This document shows, one piece after another, positions 7,934 through 16,385 of a stretch of 64,000 bases of DNA; the first letter of the stretch is position 1, and each line of letters starts with the position of its first letter. The DNA comes from CBDHCC01 sp965219235 (GTDB lineage Bacteria > Pseudomonadota > Alphaproteobacteria > Sphingomonadales > Sphingomonadaceae), in contig OZ244721.1 of assembly GCA_965219235.1 (NCBI GenBank), positions 248,001 to 312,000 of the forward strand. Direction: 5' to 3'. The notes beneath the pieces were generated by a model that made no database searches, had not been told where the DNA came from, and saw only the letters and a list, made by a program, of their open reading frames with translations. Made by a program: the position numbers and the translations under genes.

Positions 7934-8680
7934 ATGGCCGGCCATTCCAAGTTCAAGAACATCATGCATCGCAAGGGCGCGCAGGACAAGAAGCGCTCGG
8001 CGATGTTCTCCAAGCTGAGCCGGGAGGTGACGGTGGCGGCCAAGATGGGTCTGCCCGATCCCGACATGAACCCGCGCCTGCGGCTCGCGGTCAACGCCGC
8101 CAAGGCGCAGTCGATGCCCAAGGACAACATCCAGCGCGCGATCGACAAGGCCACCATGGGCGACGGCGACGAGTACGAGGAGATCCGCTACGAGGGCTAC
8201 GGCCCCGGCGGCGTCGCGCTGATCGTCGAGGCCTTGACCGACAACCGCAACCGCACGGCGACCAACGTGCGGACCATCTTCTCGAAGAACGGCGGCAATC
8301 TGGGCGCGTCGGGCTCCGTCGCCCACGGCTTCGATCGCCTCGGCCTGATCGTCTATCCGGCGGGTGCCGGCAGCGAGGAGCAGGTGCTCGAGGCGGCGCT
8401 GGAGGCCGGCGCGGACGACATCCGCTCGGGGGACGACGAGCACGAGATCTGGACGGCGGGCGACGACCTCCACGCCGTGGCCTCCGCGCTCGAGGCGGCG
8501 CTGGGCGAGGCGGAGACGGTCAAGCTCGCCTGGCGGCCGCAGGTGCCTGTCGATGTCGGCGCGGACACCGCCGAGACGCTCTACCGGCTGGTCGACGCGC
8601 TCGACGACGACGACGACGTCCAGACCGTGTGGGGCAATTACGAGTTCACCGACGAGGCGCTGGCGCTGCTCGACGCATGA
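7934..8680 (+). CDS. yebC: YebC/PmpR-family protein
   Basis: 248 aa beginning MAGHSKFKNIMHRKGAQDKK, the universal family start. Family members bind DNA as transcription regulators, and some (YebC/TACO1 type) assist translation of difficult motifs such as polyproline. Conserved NIQRAIDKATMGD, YEGYGPGGVALIVEALTDN and GSVAHGFDR are present. It is the first gene of yebC-ruvC-ruvA, with its TGA overlapping the ruvC ATG by 4 bp, a widespread arrangement. Confidence 0.95.
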   Translation: MAGHSKFKNIMHRKGAQDKKRSAMFSKLSREVTVAAKMGLPDPDMNPRLRLAVNAAKAQSMPKDNIQRAIDKATMGDGDEYEEIRYEGYGPGGVALIVEALTDNRNRTATNVRTIFSKNGGNLGASGSVAHGFDRLGLIVYPAGAGSEEQVLEAALEAGADDIRSGDDEHEIWTAGDDLHAVASALEAALGEAETVKLAWRPQVPVDVGADTAETLYRLVDALDDDDDVQTVWGNYEFTDEALALLDA

Positions 8681-9165
8681 TCGTGCTGGGCCTCGACCCC
8701 GGCCTGGGCTGCACCGGCTGGGGCGCGATCCGGGCCGAGGGCAACCGCCTGACCCATCTGGGCAACGGTCAGCTGCGCACGGATGCGGAGGCGTCGCTGG
8801 GGCGCAGGCTCGCCCATCTCGACAGCCAGCTCGCCGCCGTGCTGGCCGACCACGGGCCGGACACCGGCGCGGTGGAGGAGGTGTTCGTGAACGTGAACCC
8901 GCGCTCGACGCTGAAGCTGGGCCAGGCGCGCGGGGTGTGCGTGCTGGCGCTGGCGCGCGCGGGGATCGAGGTGGGGGAATACGCCCCGCGCCTGGTCAAG
9001 AAGGCGATCGTCGGCACCGGCGGGGCGGACAAGGCGCAGATCCGCGCGATGGTCGAACGCCTGCTGCCCGGCGTGGCGATCGCGGGCGCGGACGCCGCCG
9101 ACGCGCTCGCCATCGCCATCACCCACGCCCATCACGTGCGCTTCGCGTCGAAGGTGCCGGCATGA
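8677..9165 (+). CDS. ruvC: Holliday junction resolvase RuvC
   Basis: 162 aa. RuvC is the endonuclease that cuts Holliday junctions symmetrically after RuvAB branch migration. RNase H-like fold with the first catalytic aspartate in LGLDPGLGCTGWG (D7), acidic residues in VEEVFVNVNP and the C-terminal DAADALAIAITHAH. The start overlaps the yebC stop (ATGA) and its own stop overlaps the ruvA start (ATGA), so translation of all three is coupled. Slightly shorter than E. coli RuvC but typical of alphaproteobacteria. Confidence 0.96.
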   Translation: MIVLGLDPGLGCTGWGAIRAEGNRLTHLGNGQLRTDAEASLGRRLAHLDSQLAAVLADHGPDTGAVEEVFVNVNPRSTLKLGQARGVCVLALARAGIEVGEYAPRLVKKAIVGTGGADKAQIRAMVERLLPGVAIAGADAADALAIAITHAHHVRFASKVPA

Positions 9166-9755
9166 TCGCCCGCCTGAACGGCCGGCTGGTGTCGAGCGCG
9201 GAGGCGCACGCGGTGATCGACGTCGGCGGGGTGGGTTATCTGGTCGAGGCCTCGGCGCGCACGCTCGACGCGATGGGCGCGCCGGGCGGAGAGGTGACGG
9301 TCCACACCGAGCTGCTGGTCGGCGAGGGCTTCCTGCGGCTGGTGGGCTTCGCCAGCGCGGCCGAGCGCGACTGGTTCCGCCGTCTGATCGCGCTCCAGGG
9401 GGTGGGCGCGAAGGTGGCGCTCGCCATCCTGTCCACGCTGGAACCCGACGCGCTCGCCCGCGCGCTCGCCGACGGCAACACGGCCGCCATCGGGCGGGCC
9501 AACGGCGTCGGGCCGAAGCTCGCCGCGCGGGTGGTGAACGAACTCAAGGACAAGGTCGGCGCGATCGGCGTCGCCGGCGTCCGCGCCCCCGCCGGCGGCT
9601 CGCCCGACGCCGACGCGGTGAGCGCGCTCGTGAACCTGGGCTTCAGGAGCGGCGACGCGGCGGCGGCGGTGGCGAGCGCGCGCGAGGAACTGGGTGCGGG
9701 GGCGGAGCTGGACCCGCTGGTGAGGGCGGCGTTGAAGCGCGCGTCGCGGGTGTGA
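9162..9755 (+). CDS. ruvA: Holliday junction helicase subunit RuvA
   Basis: 197 aa. Binds the four-way junction as a tetramer and recruits the RuvB motor. Domain I OB-fold (MIARLNGRLV), helix-hairpin-helix segments (LIALQGVGAKVALAIL and IGRANGVGPKLAARV) and the C-terminal RuvB-contacting domain (ADAVSALVNLGF) are all present. It would normally be followed directly by ruvB. Here ruvB is 6.6 kb further on, after an R-M island and an export operon. Confidence 0.96.
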   Translation: MIARLNGRLVSSAEAHAVIDVGGVGYLVEASARTLDAMGAPGGEVTVHTELLVGEGFLRLVGFASAAERDWFRRLIALQGVGAKVALAILSTLEPDALARALADGNTAAIGRANGVGPKLAARVVNELKDKVGAIGVAGVRAPAGGSPDADAVSALVNLGFRSGDAAAAVASAREELGAGAELDPLVRAALKRASRV

Positions 9756-9826
9756 GGGGTTTGCGTCAACAACTGCTTCTGACATAGCTGGTGGCAGAGA
9801 ATGAAACGGGAACAGGAGCGTGGAAG

Positions 9827-10837
9827 ATGGGCGAGGTAGTCAGGTTAGGTGATGACGATTTTGGACTGCCGGCCGCAGACAACAGTTCCGAAGCGCTTAA
9901 GATCTTTCGTGCGGCGAATGAGCGGTTTCGGGAGGTTGCCTGGCCAGCGCCTTACAACAAAACAGTCCATCGTGTGAATATAGGAGACGCTCGTAGTCTC
10001 AGCGGCATTGAGGATAGATCGGTGCATCTAATCGTCACATCTCCGCCCTATTGGACGCTCAAGCAGTATGAAGGGTCGGACGGCCAACTCGGCGATTTGG
10101 ACGACTACGGAGACTTTCTCGATGAGCTCGACAATGTGTGGCGGGAGTGCGAACGCGTTCTAGTGCCCGGTGGCCGTGTCGCTTGTGTTGTGGGTGACGT
10201 GTGTATTCCGCGCAGGCGGGCTGGGCGCCACCATGTCATACCTCTTCATGCTGATATTCAAGTTCGCTCGCGCTCGCTCGGCCTCGACGTCTTAACCCCT
10301 ATTTTGTGGCACAAGATTGCCAATGGAGTGACCGAAGCCGAAGGGAATGGCGCAGGCTTCTACGGCAAGCCGTATCAGCCGAACGCGGTCGTGAAAAATG
10401 ACATGGAGTATATTCTTTTTTTGCGAAAAGGAGGAGATTACCGGAAGGTCGAGCCGGTGCAAAAAGCCTTGTCCATGTTGACGAAGCAGGAGATGCAGTC
10501 GTGGTGGCGGAGCGTATGGACCGATATCCGTGGTGCTTCGACCAAAGTAGGCCATCCCGCACCATTTCCTCCGGCACTAGCGGAGCGCTTGATCCGGATG
10601 TTTTCTTTTGCGGGTGACACGGTGCTCGATCCGTTTGGCGGGACCGGAAGCACCAGTGTCGCTGCCATAGCTGCCGGGCGCAGCTCTATCACTCTGGACA
10701 TTGAACCGACCTACGTCGAGATGGCCCGCCGGAATATTGAAAAGGCAATCTGTGGCACCCGAACCAAGGGAGCTGTAGATGCCAAGCTGCTTTTCGTGGG
10801 CGAAGAGATGCGAGCCGCGCACACGGAGGTTGCGTGA
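9827..10837 (+). CDS. DNA methyltransferase, beta class, probably N4-cytosine (type II R-M)
   Basis: 336 aa from ATG 9827, which has AGGAG 9 nt upstream; an in-frame GTG at 9791 would add 12 residues. Motif order is the beta class: catalytic motif IV TSPPYW comes first, then the AdoMet-binding motif I LDPFGGTGSTSVAA near the C-terminus, with LDIEPTYVEMARRNI after it. A Ser-Pro-Pro-Tyr motif IV usually indicates cytosine-N4 methylation. The gene is clearly AT-richer and uses codons (TTA, AAT, ATA) rare in the flanks, a sign of transfer. Its stop overlaps the start of the next gene, its presumed nuclease partner. Recognition sequence unknown. Confidence 0.88.
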   Translation: MGEVVRLGDDDFGLPAADNSSEALKIFRAANERFREVAWPAPYNKTVHRVNIGDARSLSGIEDRSVHLIVTSPPYWTLKQYEGSDGQLGDLDDYGDFLDELDNVWRECERVLVPGGRVACVVGDVCIPRRRAGRHHVIPLHADIQVRSRSLGLDVLTPILWHKIANGVTEAEGNGAGFYGKPYQPNAVVKNDMEYILFLRKGGDYRKVEPVQKALSMLTKQEMQSWWRSVWTDIRGASTKVGHPAPFPPALAERLIRMFSFAGDTVLDPFGGTGSTSVAAIAAGRSSITLDIEPTYVEMARRNIEKAICGTRTKGAVDAKLLFVGEEMRAAHTEVA

Positions 10838-11547
10838 CATACAAGCTGCTGGATCGGTTTCGCGACATCTTTGAGGGGCAGATTTACCGCCACAGAGCGT
10901 CAACGAACGGCGATAGGGTTGCGGTCGAACTGTTTGAAGACCTGCTCGACCTCGGTCGTTCTCCGACGTTCGTAGAGCGAGTGAGTTCTGGTTCTCGAGT
11001 GGTGAGTACTAAGAACCTTGTAACCGGAAGAGAGAACAGACGGGGCGACGGCAGTTTCGGGGAACTGCTACCTGCTCTTCAGCCGACCATAGTCGATGAC
11101 TTCCGAGTTGGACGTGGCCCGATCGCCAATATTGAGATCGGAGTTGAGACAAAGATACTTGCTAAGGCAATGATCAAGCAGATCGACCGCGTCATGTCGG
11201 ACCTTGAAAATCAAGCCCGCGTGTTCCGATCCGCTGGAGGCAGCCCTATTTGCGTCGCAGTGGTGGGCATCAATCAAGCGCCGGAGTATCTCTCCTACGA
11301 GGGCAATCGAACATTCCTAACGGAAGGTAGGTCGGGTTATCGACACCCTAGCCAAGAGTGTGCGGAGGCGGAGCGTCGTGTCCGGCAGCGGATAGGACAA
11401 GCCTATGACGAACTTCTCGTGCTACCGTTCGTCGCGACCAATCAGCCTCCGCATCATTTCCAATGGGTTGATGAGCAGAACGTCTCCAACTCCTACGGCG
11501 CGTTACTCATTCGACTTTCGCAGGAATATCATCGACGTTTCCAGTAG
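10834..11547 (+). CDS. Predicted restriction endonuclease partner of the methyltransferase
   Basis: 237 aa from GTG 10834, overlapping the methyltransferase stop by 4 bp (GTGA). No familiar restriction enzyme name comes to mind. The central stretch TIVDDFRVG followed by ANIEIGVETKILAKAM fits a PD-(D/E)xK nuclease core: an acidic residue before a strand, then ExK on the next strand, then a helix. A later beta strand, PICVAVVGIN, and the C-terminal LPFVATNQPPHHFQW complete an alpha/beta domain. It shares the low GC and atypical codon use of the methyltransferase. The assignment rests on context plus the ExK-like motif. Confidence 0.6.
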   Translation: MTYKLLDRFRDIFEGQIYRHRASTNGDRVAVELFEDLLDLGRSPTFVERVSSGSRVVSTKNLVTGRENRRGDGSFGELLPALQPTIVDDFRVGRGPIANIEIGVETKILAKAMIKQIDRVMSDLENQARVFRSAGGSPICVAVVGINQAPEYLSYEGNRTFLTEGRSGYRHPSQECAEAERRVRQRIGQAYDELLVLPFVATNQPPHHFQWVDEQNVSNSYGALLIRLSQEYHRRFQ

Positions 11548-11690
11548 CTACGACCAAAAACCTCATGAATTGAGTGAAATGAGCGGATTTTAGTATTTTA
11601 GCGTTGTTGCATTGAGTTAAGTTTCCGCCTCTACTCAGAGGCCCGGTTCCAATACCTGTCCGCGCACTTCATGACCTATCCGATGGCACG
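11548..11690. other. AT-rich intergenic tail of the R-M island
   Basis: About 140 bp of visibly lower GC than the surroundings, with no ORF. It contains a 6-bp perfect stem with a 4-nt loop (GCCTCT-ACTC-AGAGGC, 11627-11642), after which composition returns to the high-GC background. No flanking direct repeats or integrase remnants were seen. It may mark the right end of the transferred segment and end transcription of the R-M operon. Confidence 0.4.
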
Positions 11691-12746
11691 TCACATCTCC
11701 AGCTTGCCCGCATAGCCCGTCAGTTCCAGATAGCCGCGCCCGCCCTTCACCCGCACCGCGCCTTCCCAATAGACCGGCAGCACCCCGCCGCTCAGCTCCT
11801 GATCGGGGAACAGCGGCGTCAGGATCAGGCGGCGGGGGCCGGTGGGCAGCCGCACGGTCAGCTCCTGCCTCACCGGATAGCGGCCGCCGGTGCGCGGGCT
11901 GGTCCACCAGTCCAGCGGGCGGAAGCGCACATCGTCCCGCTCCAGCGGGGTGAAGCGCCCGGCGGGATCGCGCCAGCCGCCGCCCGCCCACAGGCTCGAC
12001 CCGTCGGCGCGGCGGATGCGGAACGCCATCAGCGCGGAGCCGTCGTCGCCGTTCAGCCCGGTCCAGTCCCAGCCGACCGCGTCGGGCGCGAGCAGGTCGG
12101 ACGACCACTCCTGGTCCATCCAAGCCGTGCCCGTCACCCGCTCCGGCCCGCCCCCGCGCCGGATCGTGCCGGTCACCGCCAGCTGGGGGACGGAGAGGTA
12201 GCGGCTGGCCTGCGCGGGGTCCGCCCCCTTGCGGCTGTAGCCGTCCACCCCCTGCCGGATCGGCGGCTGGGTGGGACGCAAGTCGAGGGTGAGGGTGAAG
12301 TCCTCGCCCGCCGCGTGGGCGCGGATGGTGCCGTCGGCCCCCCGCCTCAGCCGCCAGTCGGCGAGCCCCACGTCGATGTCGCCCACCTTGGCCGATGCGA
12401 TGCCGAAGCCGGCGCGGGCCGAGCGTTCGGCGTGGCGGATGCGGCCGAGCGCCGGGTCGGACAAGGCCGCGTGGGCGAACAGGATCTGGGTGGGGGCGAA
12501 CGCGCTGGGATTGCCCTCCGCCACGCCGGGCCGGGTGCGGAAGAACGTGACCTGGAATCCCAGCTCCTCGCCCTTGGCCGTCTCCAGCCAGCCGGTGACG
12601 TACCACCATTCGGTGCGGTGCGTCGGATGCGCGCCCTGGTCGGCCGGCAGGCTGAGCGGCGCTGGGCCGGCGATCGTCGGATAGATCGGCTCGGCCGGCC
12701 CTGTGGCCAGCAGCGTGCCCGCGGCGAGGAGGGCCAGGAGCCTCAC
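11691..12746 (-). CDS. AttH/CrtC-like lipocalin-domain exported protein
   Basis: 351 aa from GTG 12746, whose first bases overlap the permease stop. Signal-peptide-like start (MRLLALLAAGTLLATG). The family hallmark segments of the AttH/hydroxyneurosporene-synthase-like lipocalins follow: HPTHRTEWWYVTGWLE, QVTFFRT, GTAWMDQEWSS, GWDWTGLNGDDGSALMAFRIR and WTSPRTGGRYPV. The domain is a double lipocalin-like barrel expected to bind a hydrophobic ligand. Together with the two genes before it this resembles the attEFGH-type ABC export systems, in which the lipocalin-like protein is the periplasmic partner. The cargo is unknown. Confidence 0.85.
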   Translation of the reverse strand: MRLLALLAAGTLLATGPAEPIYPTIAGPAPLSLPADQGAHPTHRTEWWYVTGWLETAKGEELGFQVTFFRTRPGVAEGNPSAFAPTQILFAHAALSDPALGRIRHAERSARAGFGIASAKVGDIDVGLADWRLRRGADGTIRAHAAGEDFTLTLDLRPTQPPIRQGVDGYSRKGADPAQASRYLSVPQLAVTGTIRRGGGPERVTGTAWMDQEWSSDLLAPDAVGWDWTGLNGDDGSALMAFRIRRADGSSLWAGGGWRDPAGRFTPLERDDVRFRPLDWWTSPRTGGRYPVRQELTVRLPTGPRRLILTPLFPDQELSGGVLPVYWEGAVRVKGGRGYLELTGYAGKLEM

Positions 12747-15238
12747 GCGTCCTCCCGCACCGCCAGCACGGCGGCGGTCGAGAGCGCGCGACGGCCGGCG
12801 AGCACGCTGGTGGCCGCCGCAGTGACGATCAGCGCCACCGCCACTCCGGTGAGCGTACCCCACGGCACCCGCGTCCCCATCGTCCAGCCGAAGCTCTGCG
12901 GATTGACGACGTGGATCAGCACCAGGGCGAGCCCCAGCCCCAGCCCGATCCCCGCCAGCCCGCCGATCAGGCCGAGGAGCGCGCCCTCGGTGGCCAGCAT
13001 GGCCCCGATCTGCCGCCTCGTCACACCGATATGCCGCAGCATCCCGAACTCGGCGATCCGCGCCAGCACCTGCGCCGCCGCCGTCGCCGCCACGCCCGCC
13101 AAGCCGATCGCGATCGCCACCGCCTCCAGCGCGTAGGTGATCGCGAAGGAGCGGTCGAACAGCTGGAGGGCGAAGCGGCGGAGCGCTCCGGGCGCGGCGG
13201 TGTCGAGGAAGGGGCGGAGCGCCGGGCCGGCGGCGGCGCGGATGGCCGGCGCGACGGTGCGGCCCCGAGCGCTCGGTTCCAGCGTCACCCCGCCCTCGGT
13301 CGCCCCCGCCTCTCCGGTGGCGCGGGTCCAGTCGGCGGGGCGGATCGCGATGGCTCCGGTCTGGCGGGCATAGTCGCGCCAGGTGCCGGCGACGCGGGTG
13401 GCGAGGCCGCCGGCGACGGGCAGGACGAGGCGGTCGCCGACGCCCAGCTTCAGCCGCCGGGCGGCGGGTTCCGACAGCCACGCCGGCACCACTCCGGCGG
13501 GCGGGGAGGCGGTGCCGGTGAGGAGGGGGAGGGCGGATGGCCCGCTGTCGGCCACCTCGCGCACCACCAGCGTGACGGGCGGCTCGTCGGGGGCGAGCGT
13601 CAGCGGCGTCTGGCGACCCCAGGCGATGGCGGCGACGCCCGGCACCGCCTCCAGCCGGACGCGGTCGGCGGCGGCGAACTCCGCCCCGTCGAGCCGCAGA
13701 TAGAGGTCGGCCGACAGCACCTGGCCCAGCCACTCGTCCACCGCGCCGCGAAAGCTCGTGACCATCGTGGCCATGGCGATCATCAGCGCGGTCGACGCGA
13801 CGATGCCCGACAGCGCCACCACCGCCCGGCCGGGCGCGCCGTGGAGCTGGCGGATGGCGAGCGCGGCCGGCACCGGCTGGTCCAGCGCGGTGAGCGGGGT
13901 CAGCAGCCGCCGCGCCAGCCACGGCACGCCCGCCACTCCGCCCGCCAGCAGCACCGCCATGGCCAGGAAGGCGGCGAGCGGCAGGCCGCCGATCGGCGGC
14001 ACGAAGGCCAACGCGGCTCCGGCGGCGAGCAGCACCAGCGCGGGCCGCCAGGGCACGCGGGCGGCCGGGTCGATCGGGTCGCCCGCATTGCGGAGCGCCA
14101 CCGCCGGCGGGATGCGCGCGGCGGCGCGGGCGGGGAGCGCCGAGCCGGCGACGGACGCGGCGATGCCGAGTGTGAGGAACACGGCGGTGGCGACCGGCGC
14201 CCACTCCAGCCCGCACCCGCTCCGCAGCACGCCCGCCCCCAGGTCGCCGCCCAGCCGGTCCAGCGCCAGCGCGGCGAGCGCGCGGCCGCCGAACAGCCCG
14301 GCGACCGAGCCCAGCGCGCCGACGGCCAGCCCCTCGACCATGACGGCCGCCACCACGCCTTGGCGCGGCAGGCCGAGTGTGCGCAGCAGCGCGAAGGTGC
14401 GGACCCGACGCGCGACGCTCAACGACTGGGCGGAGAAGACGAGGAAGCCGCCGGTGACGAGTGCCACCAGCGCCAGCATCTGCAGGTTCACCCGATAGGC
14501 GCGGGTCAGCGCGTCCGTCTGCCGCCCCTTTTCCGCCGCGCCCGCCACGGCCGCGCCCTCGCCCAGCAGGCCACGCAGCCGGGCGCGGACCCCCGCCACG
14601 TCGGCGGTCCGCACGTCCAGCCGGTCGATCGAGCCCAGCCGGTCGAAGCGCCATTGGACCGCCGCGATGTCCATGACGACGATCCGCTCGCCCCCCGTGA
14701 CGCCCGGCAGCGAGCCGGCGATGCGCACCGCGTGGGTGCGCCCGTTGGCGGCGACCGTGACGGTTCGGCCGGCCTTCAGCCCCGTGGCGGCGGACGCGAA
14801 GGCCGTGTCGGTGGCGAACAGCGCGCTCGGCTCCGCGCCCGGTGCGGGCCGCCCGACCAGGGCGGGGGTGACCCGCCCGGCCCTCAGCGCGTCCACGCCC
14901 AGCAGGGTCACGGCCTCCCCGTCGATGCGCGCGGGGAGCTGCAGGACCGGGCTGGCGTCCGTCACCCCTGCCGTGCCGAACACGCGCGGATAGAGCGCCT
15001 CCTCCAGCCCGCCGCCGGTTCGCGCGGTGACGGTGAGGTCGGCGTCGCCCGTCACCGACGCGATCGCCCCGCCGAACGCTCCGGTCGCCGACCCGTTGAT
15101 CAGGTGGACGGCATAGCCCAGCGCCACCCCCACCGCGATCGCGAGCGCCGTGGCGAGCAGGCGCGCGGGGTGCGACCGCCACTCGCCCGCCACCAGCCAG
15201 CCGAGCGCCAGGCGGGAGGAGGCGAGGGTGGCGGTCAT
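12743..15238 (-). CDS. FtsX/MacB-type ABC transporter permease, double-domain fusion
   Basis: 831 aa, about twice a single FtsX-type permease. The first membrane segment (LLATALAIAVGVALGYAVHL) is followed by a large periplasmic domain. A three-helix FtsX block comes next (LALVALVTGGFLVFSAQSL, GVVAAVMVEGLAVGALGSV), then a second periplasmic domain and a second FtsX block near the C-terminus (LEAVAIAIGLAGVAATAAA, LIGGLAGIGLGLGLALVLI). It looks like a fusion of the AttF and AttG type subunits. The ATG at 15238 is preceded by GGAGGGGAG, provided by the adjacent R4 repeat. The lipocalin-like gene overlaps its stop. Works with the ATPase encoded upstream. Confidence 0.88.
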   Translation of the reverse strand: MTATLASSRLALGWLVAGEWRSHPARLLATALAIAVGVALGYAVHLINGSATGAFGGAIASVTGDADLTVTARTGGGLEEALYPRVFGTAGVTDASPVLQLPARIDGEAVTLLGVDALRAGRVTPALVGRPAPGAEPSALFATDTAFASAATGLKAGRTVTVAANGRTHAVRIAGSLPGVTGGERIVVMDIAAVQWRFDRLGSIDRLDVRTADVAGVRARLRGLLGEGAAVAGAAEKGRQTDALTRAYRVNLQMLALVALVTGGFLVFSAQSLSVARRVRTFALLRTLGLPRQGVVAAVMVEGLAVGALGSVAGLFGGRALAALALDRLGGDLGAGVLRSGCGLEWAPVATAVFLTLGIAASVAGSALPARAAARIPPAVALRNAGDPIDPAARVPWRPALVLLAAGAALAFVPPIGGLPLAAFLAMAVLLAGGVAGVPWLARRLLTPLTALDQPVPAALAIRQLHGAPGRAVVALSGIVASTALMIAMATMVTSFRGAVDEWLGQVLSADLYLRLDGAEFAAADRVRLEAVPGVAAIAWGRQTPLTLAPDEPPVTLVVREVADSGPSALPLLTGTASPPAGVVPAWLSEPAARRLKLGVGDRLVLPVAGGLATRVAGTWRDYARQTGAIAIRPADWTRATGEAGATEGGVTLEPSARGRTVAPAIRAAAGPALRPFLDTAAPGALRRFALQLFDRSFAITYALEAVAIAIGLAGVAATAAAQVLARIAEFGMLRHIGVTRRQIGAMLATEGALLGLIGGLAGIGLGLGLALVLIHVVNPQSFGWTMGTRVPWGTLTGVAVALIVTAAATSVLAGRRALSTAAVLAVREDA

Positions 15239-15240
15239 CG

Positions 15241-15365
15241 ACTCCCCTCCCTTCCAGGGAGGGGTTGGGGGTGGGTGCGAGGCGAAGCCGAGCCTTCGCA
15301 AGTGGACACGGGCTCGCTGACGCTCGCCACCCACCCCCGACCCCTCCCTGGAAGGGAGGGGAGGC
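15241..15365. repeat. R4 palindromic repeat pair
   Basis: Facing copies of the CTCCC-TTCCAGGGAGGGG hairpin with inner GGGGGTGGGTG arms, separated by GC-rich sequence. It lies inside the operon between the ATPase and permease genes and carries the permease Shine-Dalgarno. Confidence 0.9.
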
Positions 15366-15377
15366 TGTTGCACCCTC

Positions 15378-16052
15378 TCACGCCCCCACCAACCCCTCGG
15401 CCGTCAGCCGCAGCACCCGGTCCGCCCGCGCGGCGGCGGCGGCGGAGTGGGTGACGAGCACGCCCGCCGCCCCGTCCTCCCGCACCGCATCGGCGAGCAG
15501 GTCGAGCACTCGGTCGGCGGTGTCGGGGTCCAGGTTGCCGGTCGGCTCGTCGGCCAGCACCACGGCCGGGCGGTGGATCAGCGCGCGGGCGATGGCGACC
15601 CGCTGCAGCTCGCCGCCCGACAGCACGCGCGGGTACTCGCTCCCACGCCCGCCCAGCCCGACCCGCTCCAGCGCGCGCTCCGCCGGTGCCAGCACGCCGG
15701 CCGTCCGCGTGAGCGCCAGCGGCAGGGCGACGTTCTGGGCGAGCGTCAGCGTCGGCAGCACGTGGAACGCCTGGAACACGAAGCCGATGGCGGCGCGGCG
15801 CAGCTCGGTCAGTGCCCGGTCGCCCAGCGGCGACAGCGCCGTGCCGGCCACCCACACCTCCCCCGCGTCGGCCCGGTCCAGCCCGGCGAGCAGGTTCAGG
15901 AGCGTCGACTTGCCCACCCCGCTGTCGCCCCGGATGGCCACCAGCTCGCCCGGTGCCACGAGGAGGTCGAGGCCGGTGAAGAGGGTGCGGTCGGTGCCGA
16001 CGGTCTTGGCGAGTTGGGCGACCTGGAGTCCGGTGGTCGGGGGGGCGTCCAT
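15378..16052 (-). CDS. ABC transporter ATP-binding protein (LolD/MacB type)
   Basis: 224 aa. Walker A GDSGVGKST, signature LSGGELQRVAIARAL, Walker B VVLADEPTGNLD and the H-loop VLVTHS are all present. The subfamily traits (DEPTGNLD, GFVFQAFHVLPTLT) are those of LolD/FtsE/MacB ATPases that power FtsX-type permeases by mechanotransmission rather than by moving substrate through the membrane. First gene of a three-gene minus-strand operon with the double permease and the lipocalin-like protein. No alternative start gives a better match. Confidence 0.93.
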   Translation of the reverse strand: MDAPPTTGLQVAQLAKTVGTDRTLFTGLDLLVAPGELVAIRGDSGVGKSTLLNLLAGLDRADAGEVWVAGTALSPLGDRALTELRRAAIGFVFQAFHVLPTLTLAQNVALPLALTRTAGVLAPAERALERVGLGGRGSEYPRVLSGGELQRVAIARALIHRPAVVLADEPTGNLDPDTADRVLDLLADAVREDGAAGVLVTHSAAAAARADRVLRLTAEGLVGA

Positions 16053-16107
16053 GGGGCCGAGTTAGCGGGGGGGGCGGATGGCGCAAGGTCTCACGACGTC
16101 CCACCAC

Positions 16108-16310
16108 CGTCATTCCCGCGAAGGCGGGAATCCAGCCACCACCGTCATCTCCGCGAAAGCCACCGTCATCCCCGCGAAAGCGGGGATCCAGGATCGAAAT
16201 CCTCCGCGGTTCCGCAGGATAGACCGCGTGCGAGTTCTGCCGGCTTCGGGCGGGCTCATCCTGCGGAGCCTGGATCCCCGCCTTCGCGGGGATGACGGTG
16301 GAGGATGTGC
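16108..16310. repeat. R1 repeat cluster (three copies plus a truncated one)
   Basis: Tandem R1 units at 16108-16135 (a variant with TTCCCGCGAAGGCGGGAA), a truncated unit at ~16143-16160 and a full unit at ~16162-16192, plus one in opposite orientation at ~16268-16297. The arrangement suggests insertion of one copy next to another followed by decay. It occupies the space between the divergent ATPase and ruvB genes. Confidence 0.9.
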
Positions 16311-16385
16311 GGAGATGACGCTCTGCAATGAGGCCACGATGAGCATGGCAAGTGCCGCCCTGCCCCGCTACCACCCTCTCCCAGG

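Noticed and set aside
12747..15182. N-terminal extension of the lipocalin-like protein to 1163 aa
   Set aside because: The extra part is an alternative frame of the permease gene; the real start (GTG 12746) has a signal peptide and overlaps the permease stop.
12911..15454. An 847-codon plus-strand open frame
   Set aside because: Antisense shadow of the FtsX-type permease gene; the protein is compositionally biased with no domain.
16108..16310. CRISPR array
   Set aside because: Repeats are palindromic, inverted and irregularly spaced, with no uniform spacers and no cas genes.
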